Source: Myxocyprinus asiaticus
Lineage: Eukaryota; Chordata; Actinopteri; Cypriniformes; Catostomidae
Direction of reading: 5' to 3'
Assembly (NCBI RefSeq): GCF_019703515.2
Contig: NC_059346.1
Location: forward strand, 13,248,501 to 13,312,500
Length of the DNA stretch: 64,000 nucleotides
Both the position numbers and the translations under genes were made by a program. The first letter of the stretch is position 1, and every line of letters begins with the position of its first letter. This document shows positions 47,203-60,203 of the stretch, piece by piece. The notes under the pieces were generated by a model that did no database searches, had not been told where the DNA came from, and was given only the letters and a program-made list of their open reading frames with translations.

Positions 47203-49311
47203 TTGAGTAATTCTCTGCTTTTGACGTCAAACCATGAAGAGGCATGCACACAACACATGCATACATTGGATAAGCCAGTAAGAATGCCGGCAAAGGTTTT
47301 TACATGCAACGAAATTAATTTTTTTTTAAATTAATTTTATTTATTTATTTATCACACATTATACACTTGCACATATACAGTGAAATTCTTTTTTTTCCAC
47401 ATATCCCAGCTAAGCTGGGGTCAGAGTGCAGGGTCAGCCATGATACGGCACCCCTTGAACAGATAAGGTCAAGGGCAAAAAATCTACCCGTGTTGATCGG
47501 TTTATTCTTAGGCGGTTTATGACCTTACATTGTTGAAGGAAAGCTGTTTAATGCGTTTACATGACCACACACATTGTCGGCTTATAAAGCATACTCTGTG
47601 TAAGAACATGCATGTAAATGCGTCAATGAGAGAGATGGATGAGTGGAGGAAAAATAAACAAGAACAGGGAAGATGGATATTCAAACAAATTAGTCATCTG
47701 TAAAATGCCACAATGAGTTAATTTAGGGAAAAGTCTTGATTAATTTGATTCATTTCAGTCTTTTGACACACAGAGTGTATTCTAATCTGCATTGTACACT
47801 TAGTACTTTGATGTATGTTTTACACTGAACCAAATCAACATAGGGACAAATAATTTAGAAGAAAATGTCAAAAGATCTAGGGATGTTTATAATACGGGAG
47901 GTATGAGAGCAAGAGAGAAAGAACAAGATGGACTGAATAGCCACTTTAAAGAGACAGTGAAACACAGACCTTTTCAAATGCAAGTCCAAATAAAATGCAA
48001 TGTGATTCATTTAATGCAAGCAATTAGGCTGATAATATAAGATAAAGAAGTGCCAATTCATCAAAGTAAATGCATTTACTCTTACACATACATCCTGTCG
48101 TAAGCCTTGAGAGGATGTATAACAGTTCCCATGATGTGGATATATTTATATAGGATGTAATGTTCTGCCCCACGATTGATAAAAGGAACCCTTAACAAGC
48201 CCTCAAGTTTTTGTGTGTGTGTGATCCTGAGAGAGCAATTACCCACAATTCCCTGGAAGGATGATACGCTCAATTTCTCTACCTTTGCTTCCATCTCTGC
48301 TCTTGCAATTTGTACCTTTTTCAATCCACCCATCTTTCTGATCATCTCCAGTGTTGTTCTAAGAGCTGCGCCCCCGTCATTCTCTGCCGCAGAAATAACT
48401 GTGGACTGTGAGGCTAATGGCACAGGAAAATGGCAGCTAAAGTGGCATGCGGCCACATCAAAACATCAAAAACACAACATGAGCTAAATATTTTTAAATC
48501 TGGTACACAGTGTTGTACTTCTCTGATATTGATCATTTAAAAAAAGCACTGAAATTGATTCAATTAAGCAGTATGAATAACCAGATTTGCATGTAATAGA
48601 ATTACACAAGTAAACACCAGTCCTCGCAAGGCAGAAACAAAAATAGTGTTAAAGTTTTACAGTAGGTAAATTTAAGTTTTAGTTCTGCGTAAATGAAATA
48701 CTGCAGCAGAGACACTGTTTTTATCATGATTTATCAACACTTAACACAACACCAACTTTGCACTGTAAGAGCAGTTATATTGTTTAATAGTTGTAAGAAA
48801 GAAAATATCAATTGTAATTCAGTATGCAAATATTACAATGACATCATCACTGTTAGATTTTATTTTTTTATTTTTTTATTTTTATTTTTTTTTAAAAAGG
48901 CCAAACATTCTTAAAATCTAATGATTCTTACATTTCCTAAAAAGATAAGTATAAAATGACCAAAAAATAGAAAGCACACCTAAGACTAATATTACTATCT
49001 TCAAAACAAGGTGCATTTGCTAATGACACAGTAAAAGATGTATTGCAGCCATTGCAGGAACTACTCCTTATATGACACTGATCTCTTGTGAACTCATAGT
49101 ATACATTTCACCAGGGTTATCTAGTCTTCTCTCTCACTACTTTTCTCATGTCCTACGGCTAATGGTATACTATTTTGTGACTTTGGTAGGGACCAGTATA
49201 AACACTTTCCTTCGTCAAAGCCAAAGAGCTGAGCCATGGATTTGATGACACTGAAAAATCAATTTAATCTCTGTCTCTATTTTAAAGAGAGGGGAAGAGG
49301 GGACAGGGCAT

Positions 49312-49315
<4 letters not shown>

Positions 49316-49387
<72 letters not shown>
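49316..49387. repeat. (GA)n microsatellite
   Basis: About 70 bp of AG repeats. It lies some 210 bp before the detached exon copy. Confidence 0.95.
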
Positions 49388-49390
<3 letters not shown>

Positions 49391-49594
49391 GAAGGCCAGA
49401 ATTTCTTTGTAGAGAGAAGCAATATAGAGGGAAAATTATCTTTCAACAAGAAAGGCCAAACAATCCCAAAAACAATGCACACAAAAGCAGATTTTGGTGG
49501 AGGTTTTTAATGCCTCTGTCAAATGAATTGTGTTTGGCCCATATGGAGCTTTAGGACCAGACATTTGGAAACAACTTAAGAGTGAAACCCCTTA

Positions 49595-49669
49595 TAGGTA
49601 AAGTTCACTTGAAGAGAGACACGCCCCCTCATCTCTTTTCCATTCACCAACACCTCATCACAACCAAGA
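49595..49669 (-). pseudogene. Exact 75-bp copy of part of a TMEM132 exon
   Basis: Bases 49595-49669 are identical to 45241-45315, inside the exon at 45115-45320. The copy keeps the 5' part of the exon on the coding strand (from TCTTGGTTGTGATGAGG to CAAGTGAACTTTACCTA) but neither the original acceptor nor the last two thirds of the exon. It is in the same orientation and about 4.35 kb upstream of the real exon. After the copied part the frame soon meets a stop. Weak similarity (ATACC...ACAGAG) continues for about 15 bp past 49669. Confidence 0.95.
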
Positions 49670-51243
49670 CTATACCAATACAGAGCTCCCTTTAACACCA
49701 ATAAAAGTCTTAGATAAGCTACATTTACTTTAGAAAAAAAAACGCATAAATCCTCATTGGGAAAGGTAGTAAATAGGTTTCAATCCATTGAATTCTTTAA
49801 AAAAATAATTTTCTGTCTTGGATTAATTTGATGAAAAATGCTTAATAATATCTCTGGTATATTTACAATTTGTTATCTTGGCAAATCTGAGAAGTCTGTG
49901 ACACTGCTGGGATCTCTTTTGAAATTCTGGAGGAGACATGTAAGATCACCAATGCCTTTTACTAAGGAGAAATGTCTGAGAAACAGGAGACTTGAGTTTA
50001 TATCTTTATTTGCTCTCCAATTAATCTCATTACTGTTATGAGAAACAAGTGAGATATTAGAGAAATCTCAGTCATGATTTCTATTTTTAATGGGATGAGT
50101 ACTTATTAATGTCACATGGCATAATAATGCAATTCCACTGGCTAATTTCCTTTAATAATATTTTGCAGTCTAAATATTTGTGAGCATAGACGTCAAGTAT
50201 GAAAATGCTTGACATTTCTCTTTCTGATGTTTTCTTACATGATCAAATAACGAGACAAAAAAATTTTCATTCTAAGCAATATTTTTTGTAAACACCTGAA
50301 TAGGTATAGGAATGCCATTAACCCTTTATGCTCAGATGGGCCGTCACCCATCCTATTTGATGACAAAATATAGCGAGTATTAGCTAAGTATGTCTTTGAC
50401 ATTTATGTTTCATGTGAACATGTGTTGCTTAATTGCTTAAAAATTCACAAAAAATACACAGAACATGAAATGAACATACCATTACTTAGAGGAGGTGATT
50501 ATCTTTCAAACGAGCCCCAACACAAGGCAATCGGGTGCACAGATCATTAGATAATTGACACAAAGCACAATGTGCACACAGCATCTAACTATCTGGCATC
50601 TTGCAATCTGGCTGAAAACATGTTAGCATTCCTGGATCAGATGACGTCATCAGAAATGAAAAGAGTCAAAGAATGCTCTGCATAAATCATCCATATTTGG
50701 GCAAAAAGAAATGTGATTGGTGATTGTTACATATGGCCACTAGGAGATGGTGCCAAGTACCTGACACAGACTTGATGCCGACTTGTTGATTCACTATCAA
50801 ATCACTTTTATTGTCACACAACCATATACACAAGTGCAATAGTGTGTGAAATTCTTGGGTGCAGTTCCGAGAAACATAGCAGTCATGACAGAGGTGAGAC
50901 ATATACCAATTTACAATAAACATCAGATTTAAACAACACAATTTAAAATCTAATATACACAATCACACACAGTATACAATACACACAATATAGAATACAC
51001 ATTATACAATAAAAAAAAGTATATATAGTATCTATAAAATGTACAGTAGGTTGTATTGTACTGTATTGACATTCAGGCTGTCGGTTGATAGTCAGCTGCC
51101 TGTGTGTTGTTAAGAGAGAATATAATTTATGAAAGTCCAGTGTGAGATAATAAGATTAATAAAGTGCAGTGCTGATGTATATTGATCATGAGAGATCAAG
51201 ATTTCAAAAGTCTGATTGCTTGGGGGAAGAAGCTGTCATGAAG

Positions 51244-52687
51244 TCAGCTGGTGCGGGTCCTGATGCTGCGATACCGCCTGCCTGATGGTAGCAGTGAGAG
51301 CAGCCCATGGCTCGGGTGGCTGGAGTCTCTGATGATCCTCCAAGCTTTTTTCACACACCGCCTGGTATATATGTCCTGGAGGGAGGGAAGCTCACCTCCA
51401 ATGATGTGTCTGGCAGTTCTCACCATCCTTTGCAGGGCTTTGCGGTTGTGGGCGGTGCTATTGCCATACCAGGCGGAGATGCAGCCAGTCAGGATGCTCT
51501 CTACAGTGCTGGTGTAGAACCGTGTTAGGATGTGGCAGTTCATTTCAAACTTCCTCAGCCATCTCTGGAAGAAGAGGTGCTGATGAGCCTTCTTCACAAT
51601 GGCCTCTGTGTGGACAGACCATGTGAGTTCCTCAGTGATGTGGACACTGAGGAACTTGAAGCTGCTGACTCTCTCCACTGGTGCTCCATTGATGGTGATG
51701 GGGCTGTGTTCTCTTTCTCTTCTCCTGAAGTCCACCACAAGCTCCTTTGTCTTGCTGTCATTGAGGGAGAAGTTGTGCTCCTGACACCAGCGTGTCAGAG
51801 TGTGCACCTCCTCTCTGTAGGCTGTTTCATCATTGTCAGTGATCAGACCTACCACTGTCGTATCATCAGCAAACTTAATGATGGCATTGGAGCTATGTGT
51901 TGCCACACAGTCATGTGTGTACAGGGAATACAGGAGTGGGCTGAGAACACAGCCCTGTGGGGCTCCAGTGTTAAGGGTCAGTGATGAGGAGATGTTACTG
52001 CCCATTCTAACCACCTGGCGTCTGCTTGACAGGAAGTCCAGGATCCAGCTGCACAGCGAGCTGTTTAAGCCCAGAGCTACTAATCAAGCTTGGAGGGCAC
52101 TATGGTGTTGAATGCTGGGCTGTAGTCTACAAACAGCATTCTCACATAAGTGTTCCTTTTTTCCAGGTGGGAGAGAACAGTGTGTAGTGTAGATGCAATG
52201 GCATCATCAGTGGAGCGGTTGTTGCGGTAAGCAACTGCAATGGGTCCAGTGAGGGAGGCAGCACAGAGCAGATGTAATCTCTGATTAGTCTCTCAAAGCA
52301 TTTGCTGATGATGGGGGTCAGAGCAACAGGATGCCAGTCATTTAAGCAAGTGATTTTGGATTGCTTTGGTACAGGCACAATGGTGGACATTTTGAAGCAT
52401 GTGGGGACCACAGACAAGGAGAGGGAAAGGTTGAAAATGTCCGTAAAAACACCAGCCAGTTGGTTCGCGCACGCTCTGATGACGCGGCCCGGAATGCCGT
52501 CTGGACCCGCGGCTTTACGGATATTCACCCGTCGGAAGGATCGGGTTACATCCGCTACAGAGACAGAGAGTGAACTAACCTCTGTAGCTTCGGCCGTGAG
52601 AGCTCTCTCCACAAGGGCGGTGTTATTTCCCTCGAAATGAGCATAAAAAGTACTTAGCTCATCCGGGAGAGAGGCAGCGGTGTTCAC
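51244..52687 (-). pseudogene. LINE reverse transcriptase remains
   Basis: Two pieces in different frames. The upstream piece (52687-52142) has [40 protein letters not shown] and [13 protein letters not shown], the fingers and early palm of a LINE RT. The downstream piece (52014-51244) has [20 protein letters not shown], the catalytic [10 protein letters not shown] box, [15 protein letters not shown] and a thumb/C-terminal part ending [14 protein letters not shown] frameshift plus missing bases near 52050-52140 separates them. The catalytic FADD is intact, but the gene is broken. Confidence 0.92.
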
Positions 52688-53990
52688 GGCGGAGTTTTTA
52701 TTCCCTTTAAAGTCCGTGATATATTAATTCTCTGCCACATGCTTCTAGAGTTGGTGGTGTTAAACTGTCCTTCAATCTTGTTCCTGTACTGGCGTTTTGC
52801 TGCTCTGATATTTTTGCGGAGGGCATAACTGGCTTGTTTATGCTCCTTCACGTTCCTGGAATTAAAAGCGGAGGTCCACGCATCAAGTGCCGCACGAACA
52901 TCGCTATTAATCCAAGGTTTCTGGTTGGGGTAGATCCGTATTGTTTTGGTTGGAACAACATCCTCTATGCACTTTCTGATGAAACACGTTACACTATTAG
53001 CGTAAAGGTCAATGTCGTCATCAGAGGCAGACAAGAACATCTCCCAGTCCGCGTGATCAAAACAGTCTTGTAGCGTAGAGTCTGATTGGTCCGACCAGCA
53101 CTGGATCATTCTGAGGGTGGGTGCTTCCTGTTTCAGTTTCTGCCTGTAAGCGGGCAGAAGCAGAACGGAAGAGTGGTCCGATTTGCCAAATGGTGGGCGG
53201 AGGAGGGATTTGTAGCCATACCGGAGAGTAGCAATGATCCAAAATCCGGTCCCCTCGTGTGTTGAAACTGATATGTTGGTGGTATTTTGGTGCAAATGAT
53301 TTGAGATTGGCTTTGTTAAAGTCCCCGGTCACAATGAACATGGCCTCAGGGTGCACGGTTTCCTGCTTGCTTATACTCCCATACAGTTCCTTGAGTGCCC
53401 GGTCTGTGTCGGCTTGTGGCAGGATGTACACAGCTGTGATAATGACCGCTGTGAATTCCCTCGGTTGTCAGAATGGTCGACACAGAAGCATGAGAAATTC
53501 CAGATCAGGAGAGCAGAAAGACTTGATAGAAAGTACGTTCCTCTGATCACACCAGGATTTGTTGATCATAAAACATACACAACCACCTCTGCTTTTACCA
53601 GAGAGGACTTTCGCTCTGTCCACTCGGTGCATGGAGGACCCTGCAGGTTCGATGGCTGAGTCTGGAATCTCCGCAGACATCCAAGTTTCTGTTTCAGATA
53701 ATGCAGCAGTCCCTCATCTCTCGTTGGAAAGAGATCCACACTCTCAGCTCGCAGAGCTCGTTGTCCAGAGACTGAACATTTGCCAGTAGAATACTGGGTA
53801 GCGGGGGTCGATTTGTGCAACGTCTTAGACTGATGAGAATGCCGGCTCTATTTCCACTTTTCCTTCTGCATTTCCATGGCCAGGCTGCCCAGACAAAGGG
53901 CTCCGCTGCCGTGTTTGTAAACAGCGGGTCGGCATTGAGGAATTTGAAGTCCGGTTTACGGTGTGTAATTGCAGAACCAATGTCCAAAAG
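52688..53990 (-). pseudogene. LINE endonuclease and linker remains
   Basis: The apurinic/apyrimidinic-type endonuclease that nicks the target is spread over three frames: LANVQSLDNELCELRVW (53900), SAEIPDSAIEPAGSSMHRVD (53677), ADTDRALKELYGSISKQETV and FIVTGDFNKANLKS (53410-53310), GDRILDHCYSPV and KSDHSSVLLLPAYRQKLKQE (53180). The linker to RT has IYPNQKPWINSDVRAAL. At least three frame breaks are present. Confidence 0.88.
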
Positions 53991-54706
53991 TGTTTATCTG
54001 TTGTAGACAATAAGGCAGACAACATCCAAGACAAAAAAACATAAGAATTGTAAACAAAACAAACAAAAAACTACAATGTTGTGTTGGAGCTCGCAACACA
54101 GCAGCCATACTCGGCGCCACCTTGAGTCAACCGAGAGTCAACATCTTGAGTGCCGTCTAGGCACTCATTCTGTGAAATCTCATTTCTAAAATCATGTTAG
54201 CATGCTATGCATACCTTTAGTCATTGTTGTGTTTGCATGCTTAATTAGTTCTTCTGTACGATTATGTTTCATTTGTTTGGAGAGGCTTCTGGACACTTGG
54301 AGAAGTTTTTGTACACTAGGATACATAATGTTTGTAATGCTATAACTTTTGATTGTTTTCTCGTATCAACACAAACATTTTCTCAGTTACAGTTGACATA
54401 ATTGCGAAATAAACAAAAGCAATTTTTTGGAGCCAACTTATTTACACCCAGAGATATATAATGTCAAATCAGAAAAATAAAAAAAAAAAAGTTTTTTTTG
54501 GCACATTTTTTCTTTTTAAATCAGCCGTCTCTTAGGCGGAGAGTCTCAGAATTTATCATAATCTATATCATAAATTTTTCTGAAAAGTTTTCTTTATAGT
54601 GATACCAAACACTTGACCCTCATTTTTTTGTAGAGTTTTAAGCCTTTAATTTTGGGTATGCCACTGAAAAAATCTTTAAAAACACTTTCAGAGCTTAAAG
54701 GGTTAA

Positions 54707-57690
54707 AAAGATAATTAATTGATGAAGAACTAAACTTTAAAACAATAATTAATGTCAATTTATGTGCATTTACAACTTTACTAACTGAAGATGTCATATA
54801 CCATTGGTGTTACAAGACGCTTTTTAGTAAGGCTTCAGCCCCCCTAAAATTAATCTAAGCCCCCCTAAAAATCTGATTTTGCAATCAGCATGTAAGTGTT
54901 TTAAACAGCTGCAGCCACAACGCTGCACTTGTTTGATGCGTGAGGCGCTTTGGTGGCTTTTCTTGCCTGTAAGACTGACTTTAACAGGAGCCAATAGCAT
55001 TGGAGTGTGGGCTGTGAAGAAGCATATCATTGGTTTGACCAACTGAATGAATACACCCCATTTCCTCATTCGATTCAGGAACAAGTGAGGATCAGCATCG
55101 TTAGACCAACTGAAGGAGAGTTCGGTAATCTCGTTAGTAAAAGTGACTTATGACATTACAATTACATCAGGACGTAATTAAAACCTGTAATTACTTTAAG
55201 GCTATGTTGTCTTTTTTGTATATTCCTTGATGATCATGCACAACATCAGTTCACAAAATTATATGCTTTGTTGTCATTTGCAGGGAAAATGCTTATGATA
55301 TTTAAACACTGCTAAAGTGTTAGCAGACACGCTGATTTGAATTAAGTATAATTAGACTTGTTTCAGTCAATGTGCTTTATCAATGTTTTAATGACTCAAA
55401 AACATGAAAGATGTTGATTTGTTGCCACCTGCTGGCATAAAAGTGTGACTTACAAAAATGGTTATCTGAACGAATCAGTAAACAAATCAGAACTAATCTT
55501 TATAGAATACCTTTATTTTACCAGGGTTATTCTAAATCTCTTTTTGGAGTGATTTTCTGTTATGAATGAATTCAAAAGTCTTGAATCAAGAGTTAATGAC
55601 ATACAGATAAACATCATCAGGAGTTAATTAACTCCACTAAAGATTGACCAAGCTAAATGTGCTATTTATTGTAATAATGTATTTTTTGCGGAGTTTGGTA
55701 TAACTTTAATCTATAGTAGTTGCGAAGTTATTGATTTAAAAAAAAAAAAAAAACATGTTAATAAATGTAAAATTAAAATAAACATAAAATTTGAATGGTT
55801 CTTTAAACGGTTTCAGTTTGTTTTTTGTTTTGTTGTTTTTTTTTTTTATAACTTTATAAGTGTTTATTATAGAAAATGACAAAATTCTGAATGAATATTA
55901 GCCAGCTATCTTGGATGATGTAAACACAGAAAAAATCCCCATTATCTATGCTAAAGAGTGGAATACATTAAATGTGCACATCTAAAGACAGTCGCACACC
56001 AGGCAAGAAGCGCCACGCTGCGTCATGGCTAGGACACGGCACGGGTACCAAACACAGTGCACGTCGATGCAGTTCAGGTGGCAGTCGGTACACACAAAAG
56101 TTACCACTGTTTTTCCCTTCTTCAAGAATGAACAACACAAGAGTCAATAATCTATATCCTTTGGATATAGCGACGGTGGTGGTGTGCATACCTTCTCTGA
56201 AAACTGTTGTTTCGAATTTTAGATCGTGCCATGTCATCTGTCAGACATGTCCGTTTGCAACCCACTAAATAGTCATTGAAGGCTGAGCCCCCCTAAGACT
56301 GAAATCCTAGAATCGCCTGTCATATCCACCTTTTTCAAAAAGAAATATGAGCGTTACTCCCGTTGTCAAGTAAACACAGCTGTTTTTTCGGCGTATGACC
56401 ATTCATTCGTTGCGGTGTTGTGATTTTGAGGAGAGAATGTCTGATTTCGTGACAACATATATCAATCACTACATCAGTGTGTTACTGAACAATAATAAAC
56501 TGCAAAAAAGTCCGAAAGACAAAGAAAGTGCGAACAAAACTGGCACGCTGTTTCTCCGAGATGCAGTTGATATTTAATCTAAGCACAAACGCAACAGTTC
56601 GAGCAAAATTATCGGTTGTTTCTGTGGCGTACCTGTGTTGGTTCAGCTTCAGATGTGTGTACTTGTTATCTTGTCACCCTGCACGTTCAACTCAGACAGA
56701 CACACTGAGGAAGAGCCGTGAAGTTCTAATCCTTGGGTATGTATTTGTTTTTTTTTTTTCAGATTGGACGGTTAATTCCTTTTAAATCCGTAAGTAAATT
56801 TAAACTTTTGTTCAGCGGGTGATTGACTGGTGAGACGTGGTGATTCGCTGCCCTCCGGGACGCATCAGGACAGCGTTTTAACCCTCAAATGCGATGTGGT
56901 TTTTGAATACCTTTGTATGTGTTTTTGTGATCCAATCACAAAACACTTTGAAACCCGTTTACAACTATATTTAGCACTGACCATTTGCGATTGGATCATC
57001 CAAAACTCCTCTTATTACCAGCTGTAAACAGTCTAAAACGATTGCATCCAGAGCTAGGGAATGCTATAGAACGACTTCTGGCAGAAGTCCCACCCACATT
57101 CGTTTCCCCAGTAAGACCCCCAGAAAAAAGATGGATACAGATTGTCTCGACAGTTCTAATTCCATCCGCCCAACTCAATTTCATTTCTCTACGAACAGAC
57201 TGTTGTCTCTTCTGTCTGTTTTGTCTCCTTTTCTCCACTCTTACCCATCCAATTCTTTTTGTTCTGTGTCTTTTTCTACTCCTCACTTGTCTCTGGAGTG
57301 ATAAATCACAGATTATTTGGCTGACAATGCAAAATACTGCCAGGTGCCGCAATCCACCATTCCCATCACACGCCCAGCTAGCAAATTACTCGGAAGAATT
57401 GGCAGTTGCCTCTCAGCCACACTGAGGAGGAAGAGAGAGATAGTGATTGGTAGGGGGCAAAGAGGAGGCAACAGAGAGCAGAAGAGAGGGAGAGCAGAAA
57501 TGAGAGAGAATGGAAAGAAAGAGAAAGAGAAGGAGACAAAGATGGTGGGCATCAGCTGGAAGGGGCGGAATCAGTTTCCTGGACAGACAAGAGTAGATCT
57601 TGTTCACACCTACACTGAAATGCTTCTAAAAGTTCATAAAAGTGTAATCTTTGTATTCATGTAGGTTTAGGTTTTTGTAAATAATAATTG
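54707..57690. other. Repeat fragments, no gene supported
   Basis: The pair GGCTTCAGCCCCCCTAAA (54830) and GGCTGAGCCCCCCTAAGACT (56280) look like pieces of one repeat family. The 55970-56270 part is GC-richer with an ORF on each strand and may be a MITE, but no domain is recognised. 56330-57000 also resembles non-autonomous element sequence. Poly-A/T runs are at 55738 and 55838. Confidence 0.35.
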
Positions 57691-57883
57691 TTAATGGAAT
57701 AGTTCACCCAAAAATGAAAAATCTCTCATTATTTACTCATCCTTATGCAGTTTTAAACATGTATGACTTTTTCTTCTGCAGAAAACAAAGATATTTTGAT
57801 GGTGATATGGTGTGAATATATCCATACAAAGTAAATGGGATCCAAACTTTCAAGCTCCAAAAATGACAAAGGCGGAATAAACC

Positions 57884-57914
<31 letters not shown>

Positions 57915-60147
57915 AACTATCATGAAGTTTTCTTGTTGTTATACAATGTGATGGTTGATGACCTGAACTAAGCTTGCCATGTCTTTTTTCAAGGATTAAA
58001 ACCTTTTAATGACTTTTTCTTCATTACAATGCCCAGACAGTTATGCCAACAAGACGTTTTTTGCCTTTTTAATTCACAACAATTGAAAACATGCACATGA
58101 AAGAAGAGGTGTATTTAAGCCACCGTCTTTACAACCTGCTTTTTAATGTCTTTTGGAATACATTAATAAATCTGGATCAAAAATTTGCTTAACCTCATTG
58201 ACCCTACTACAATATGCTGATGGAAATCCTGGCATTTTAAACTCTCTTATGGTCTACACTTGGGTTTATGAACATTTATAAATGTGGTAGTAAATTAATG
58301 CTGATAACACCTTGGACACTGAGCTAGTTTGTACTCATACATGCACACTGATATAAAGTTACAGTCACCCTCTCTTCAAAGCTCACCTTTCTTCCAATGA
58401 GTTTAAGCCAGAATTGAATTTAAATTAAGAGCATTTCCACTGCAGAGGGTGATAAATTCAGATTCCAGACTCTAAATGTGACACTGCCTGAGGTTAGAAA
58501 ATCCCATAGCGCCTTGTGGGGGTTTTTGGCTGAGTTTAACGTAGGTTATACGTTTAAAAATTCATTTGTCAATATTCTCCTTTAGGTGATTTCTCAAAGT
58601 GCATCTGCTGAGTGAAATTTCTGATTTCAGACCCACATGGTATAAACCTGTCTCTATTTCTCCCTATGTTCACTCTCGATGCACTTAGCATAATTAGATT
58701 TTTTTGTGATCGATCAGAGCACTCATTGTTGCCTGTCACCTTGCATTCATGAAGTGGGACTTAAAAGCACTGCAAATGATCAGTGTCACAGAGGAACACA
58801 GGAGAAAGAAGAAGAAAGATAAATGGATAGAGTAAGAGAAAGAGAAGGAAATAAGAGATCAAAAGTATTTAATCTTTAAAACAATCTGAGAGTTTTGTTT
58901 GCTTGATTCTCGTTGACATGGCATCAGCTACCTCCAGATATGCAAAAATGCTTTTCCACCATGAAAACAGCTGTTGAAAATCCATGAAATCATTACAGTG
59001 TCACCAACCAAACTCATTAGTTTCTCATTTAGCAGATGCTTTTATTCAATGTGACTTAAGGTACACTAAAGGCAAAGACAGTTGGAGCAAGTGTTCAGAT
59101 CTTTGTAACTCTCCAGTTCCTAGCATTAACACTGCAACCAATTTGCTACTCAGTAAATTTAGCCTCTGTAGGTCTAGCAGAATGTCCAGACTGCTCTTTT
59201 CCATTCAATTAAAATAAATGGGTAATAGGGCTGTCGAGTTTAAAAAATTACAATAAAGCACCATAATGTTCTTTGTGAGAAAAAGTCTTAAAATGTAAGC
59301 CCCTATTCACTGAAAATCTTCCTCTCCACTGAGCTCTCAAATCATATTTGTGCTTATGTGCATTCAAACCTCAACACATGACAAAAACATACAGGTTTGG
59401 GACCACATAAGGGTGAGCAGATGATGATAGAATATTTTTTTTATTATTTATGTTTTTGGGCGAACTATCCCTTTAATTATTATTCTAACCCATCATAGTC
59501 TTCAGAGAATTTCTTTAGCACACAGGGTGGTTGGGTTGATTTCCGTGAGTCAGTTTGTCCTAGAATGAGAAGCCAAGATTTTTCAAATTGATATGCAGGA
59601 TATTTACATAATATTTGCATAGGTATATAAGTCATGTGTGTCCCCAATGTGTCTGATATTACTATTAGTGGTCTAAAATAATCAACATATCCTCTATGGG
59701 AGATTAACTAAAAACATAGCCATTCTCTGAGACAAGTCAAAAGATACACATTTATAGATATACATATACACGCACAGATAGTTCCCCTAGAAAATGGGAG
59801 CAATTTTCTTGAGATTTGTGAAACCACAGACACCACCCATTCCTCACTGGCACAGTTTTATTCCTATGAGCAGGCAAAAGAGAAACTTTAGCTTTTAGTA
59901 GACACTGAAAGTCATCTTCTGGACACTTTTCTTCTCAGCTACCCCAACATCTCAGCTACAATCTGAAATTGTTTACCATAAACACCTTAAAGCGACACTT
60001 CCATCTGTGTGAGCATGTATTTGGTTACTTACATAGTATGCCATCATATCATTTGAAGTGAAACTCTTGCAGCATATTTGATTAGAAATGCTGTCATTAC
60101 ACACAGCACCAGCAGCTATGTCAGTTCCATTCTCCATGGCTTCTATT

Positions 60148-60152
<5 letters not shown>
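57691..60152. other. MITE ends and a SINE fragment, no gene seen
   Basis: At 57694 AATAGTTCACCCAAAAATGA and at about 59450-59475 TTTTGGGCGAACTATCCCTT are a left and a right end of the common fish MITE type also seen at 41456; they may or may not belong together. A poly-T run lies at 57883-57911. At 59024-59068 TCATTTAGCAGATGCTTTTA is a V-type SINE tail fragment. Nothing coding is supported. Confidence 0.4.

Positions 60153-60199
<47 letters not shown>
60153..60199. repeat. (CA)n microsatellite
   Basis: About 46 bp of CA repeats. Confidence 0.95.

Positions 60200-60203
<4 letters not shown>

Larger units (their letters stand above)
47203..50317. other. Intron/intergenic sequence with repeat fragments
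   Basis: At 47325-47480 the motifs GTGAAATTCTTTTTTTTCCA and CAGCTAAGCTGGGGTCAGAG mark a tail fragment of a widespread fish LINE/SINE repeat. A (GA)n tract is at 49318-49387, and the exon-fragment copy is at 49595-49669. The ORF at 48176-48487 has no recognisable domain. No gene is supported. Confidence 0.4.
50787..54121 (-). mobile_element. Jockey-superfamily LINE (CR1/L2/Rex1-type), decayed
   Basis: On the minus strand a short 5' part is followed by an endonuclease and reverse transcriptase and a 3' untranslated region of about 450 bp. It spans the usual length for a near full-size copy (about 3.3 kb). Stops and frame changes are many. Borders are set by the surrounding piggyBac-like element; a clean target duplication was not seen, though GAGTCAAC occurs twice at the 5' edge (54125-54142). 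Confidence 0.85.
50318..54706. mobile_element. piggyBac-like MITE, split by a LINE
   Basis: TTAA at 50318-50321 is followed by CCCTTTATGCTCAG, and TTAA at 54703-54706 is preceded by CAGAGCTTAAAGGG. The inverted ends match at 12 of 14 positions and TTAA target duplications are the mark of piggyBac elements. Without the LINE (about 50787-54121) the element would be roughly 1.05 kb and has no transposase, so it is non-autonomous. Confidence 0.75.

Noticed and set aside
57317..57664. Lys/Arg-rich ORF, 115 codons
   Set aside because: Composition follows a purine-rich stretch; no domain and no splice support.
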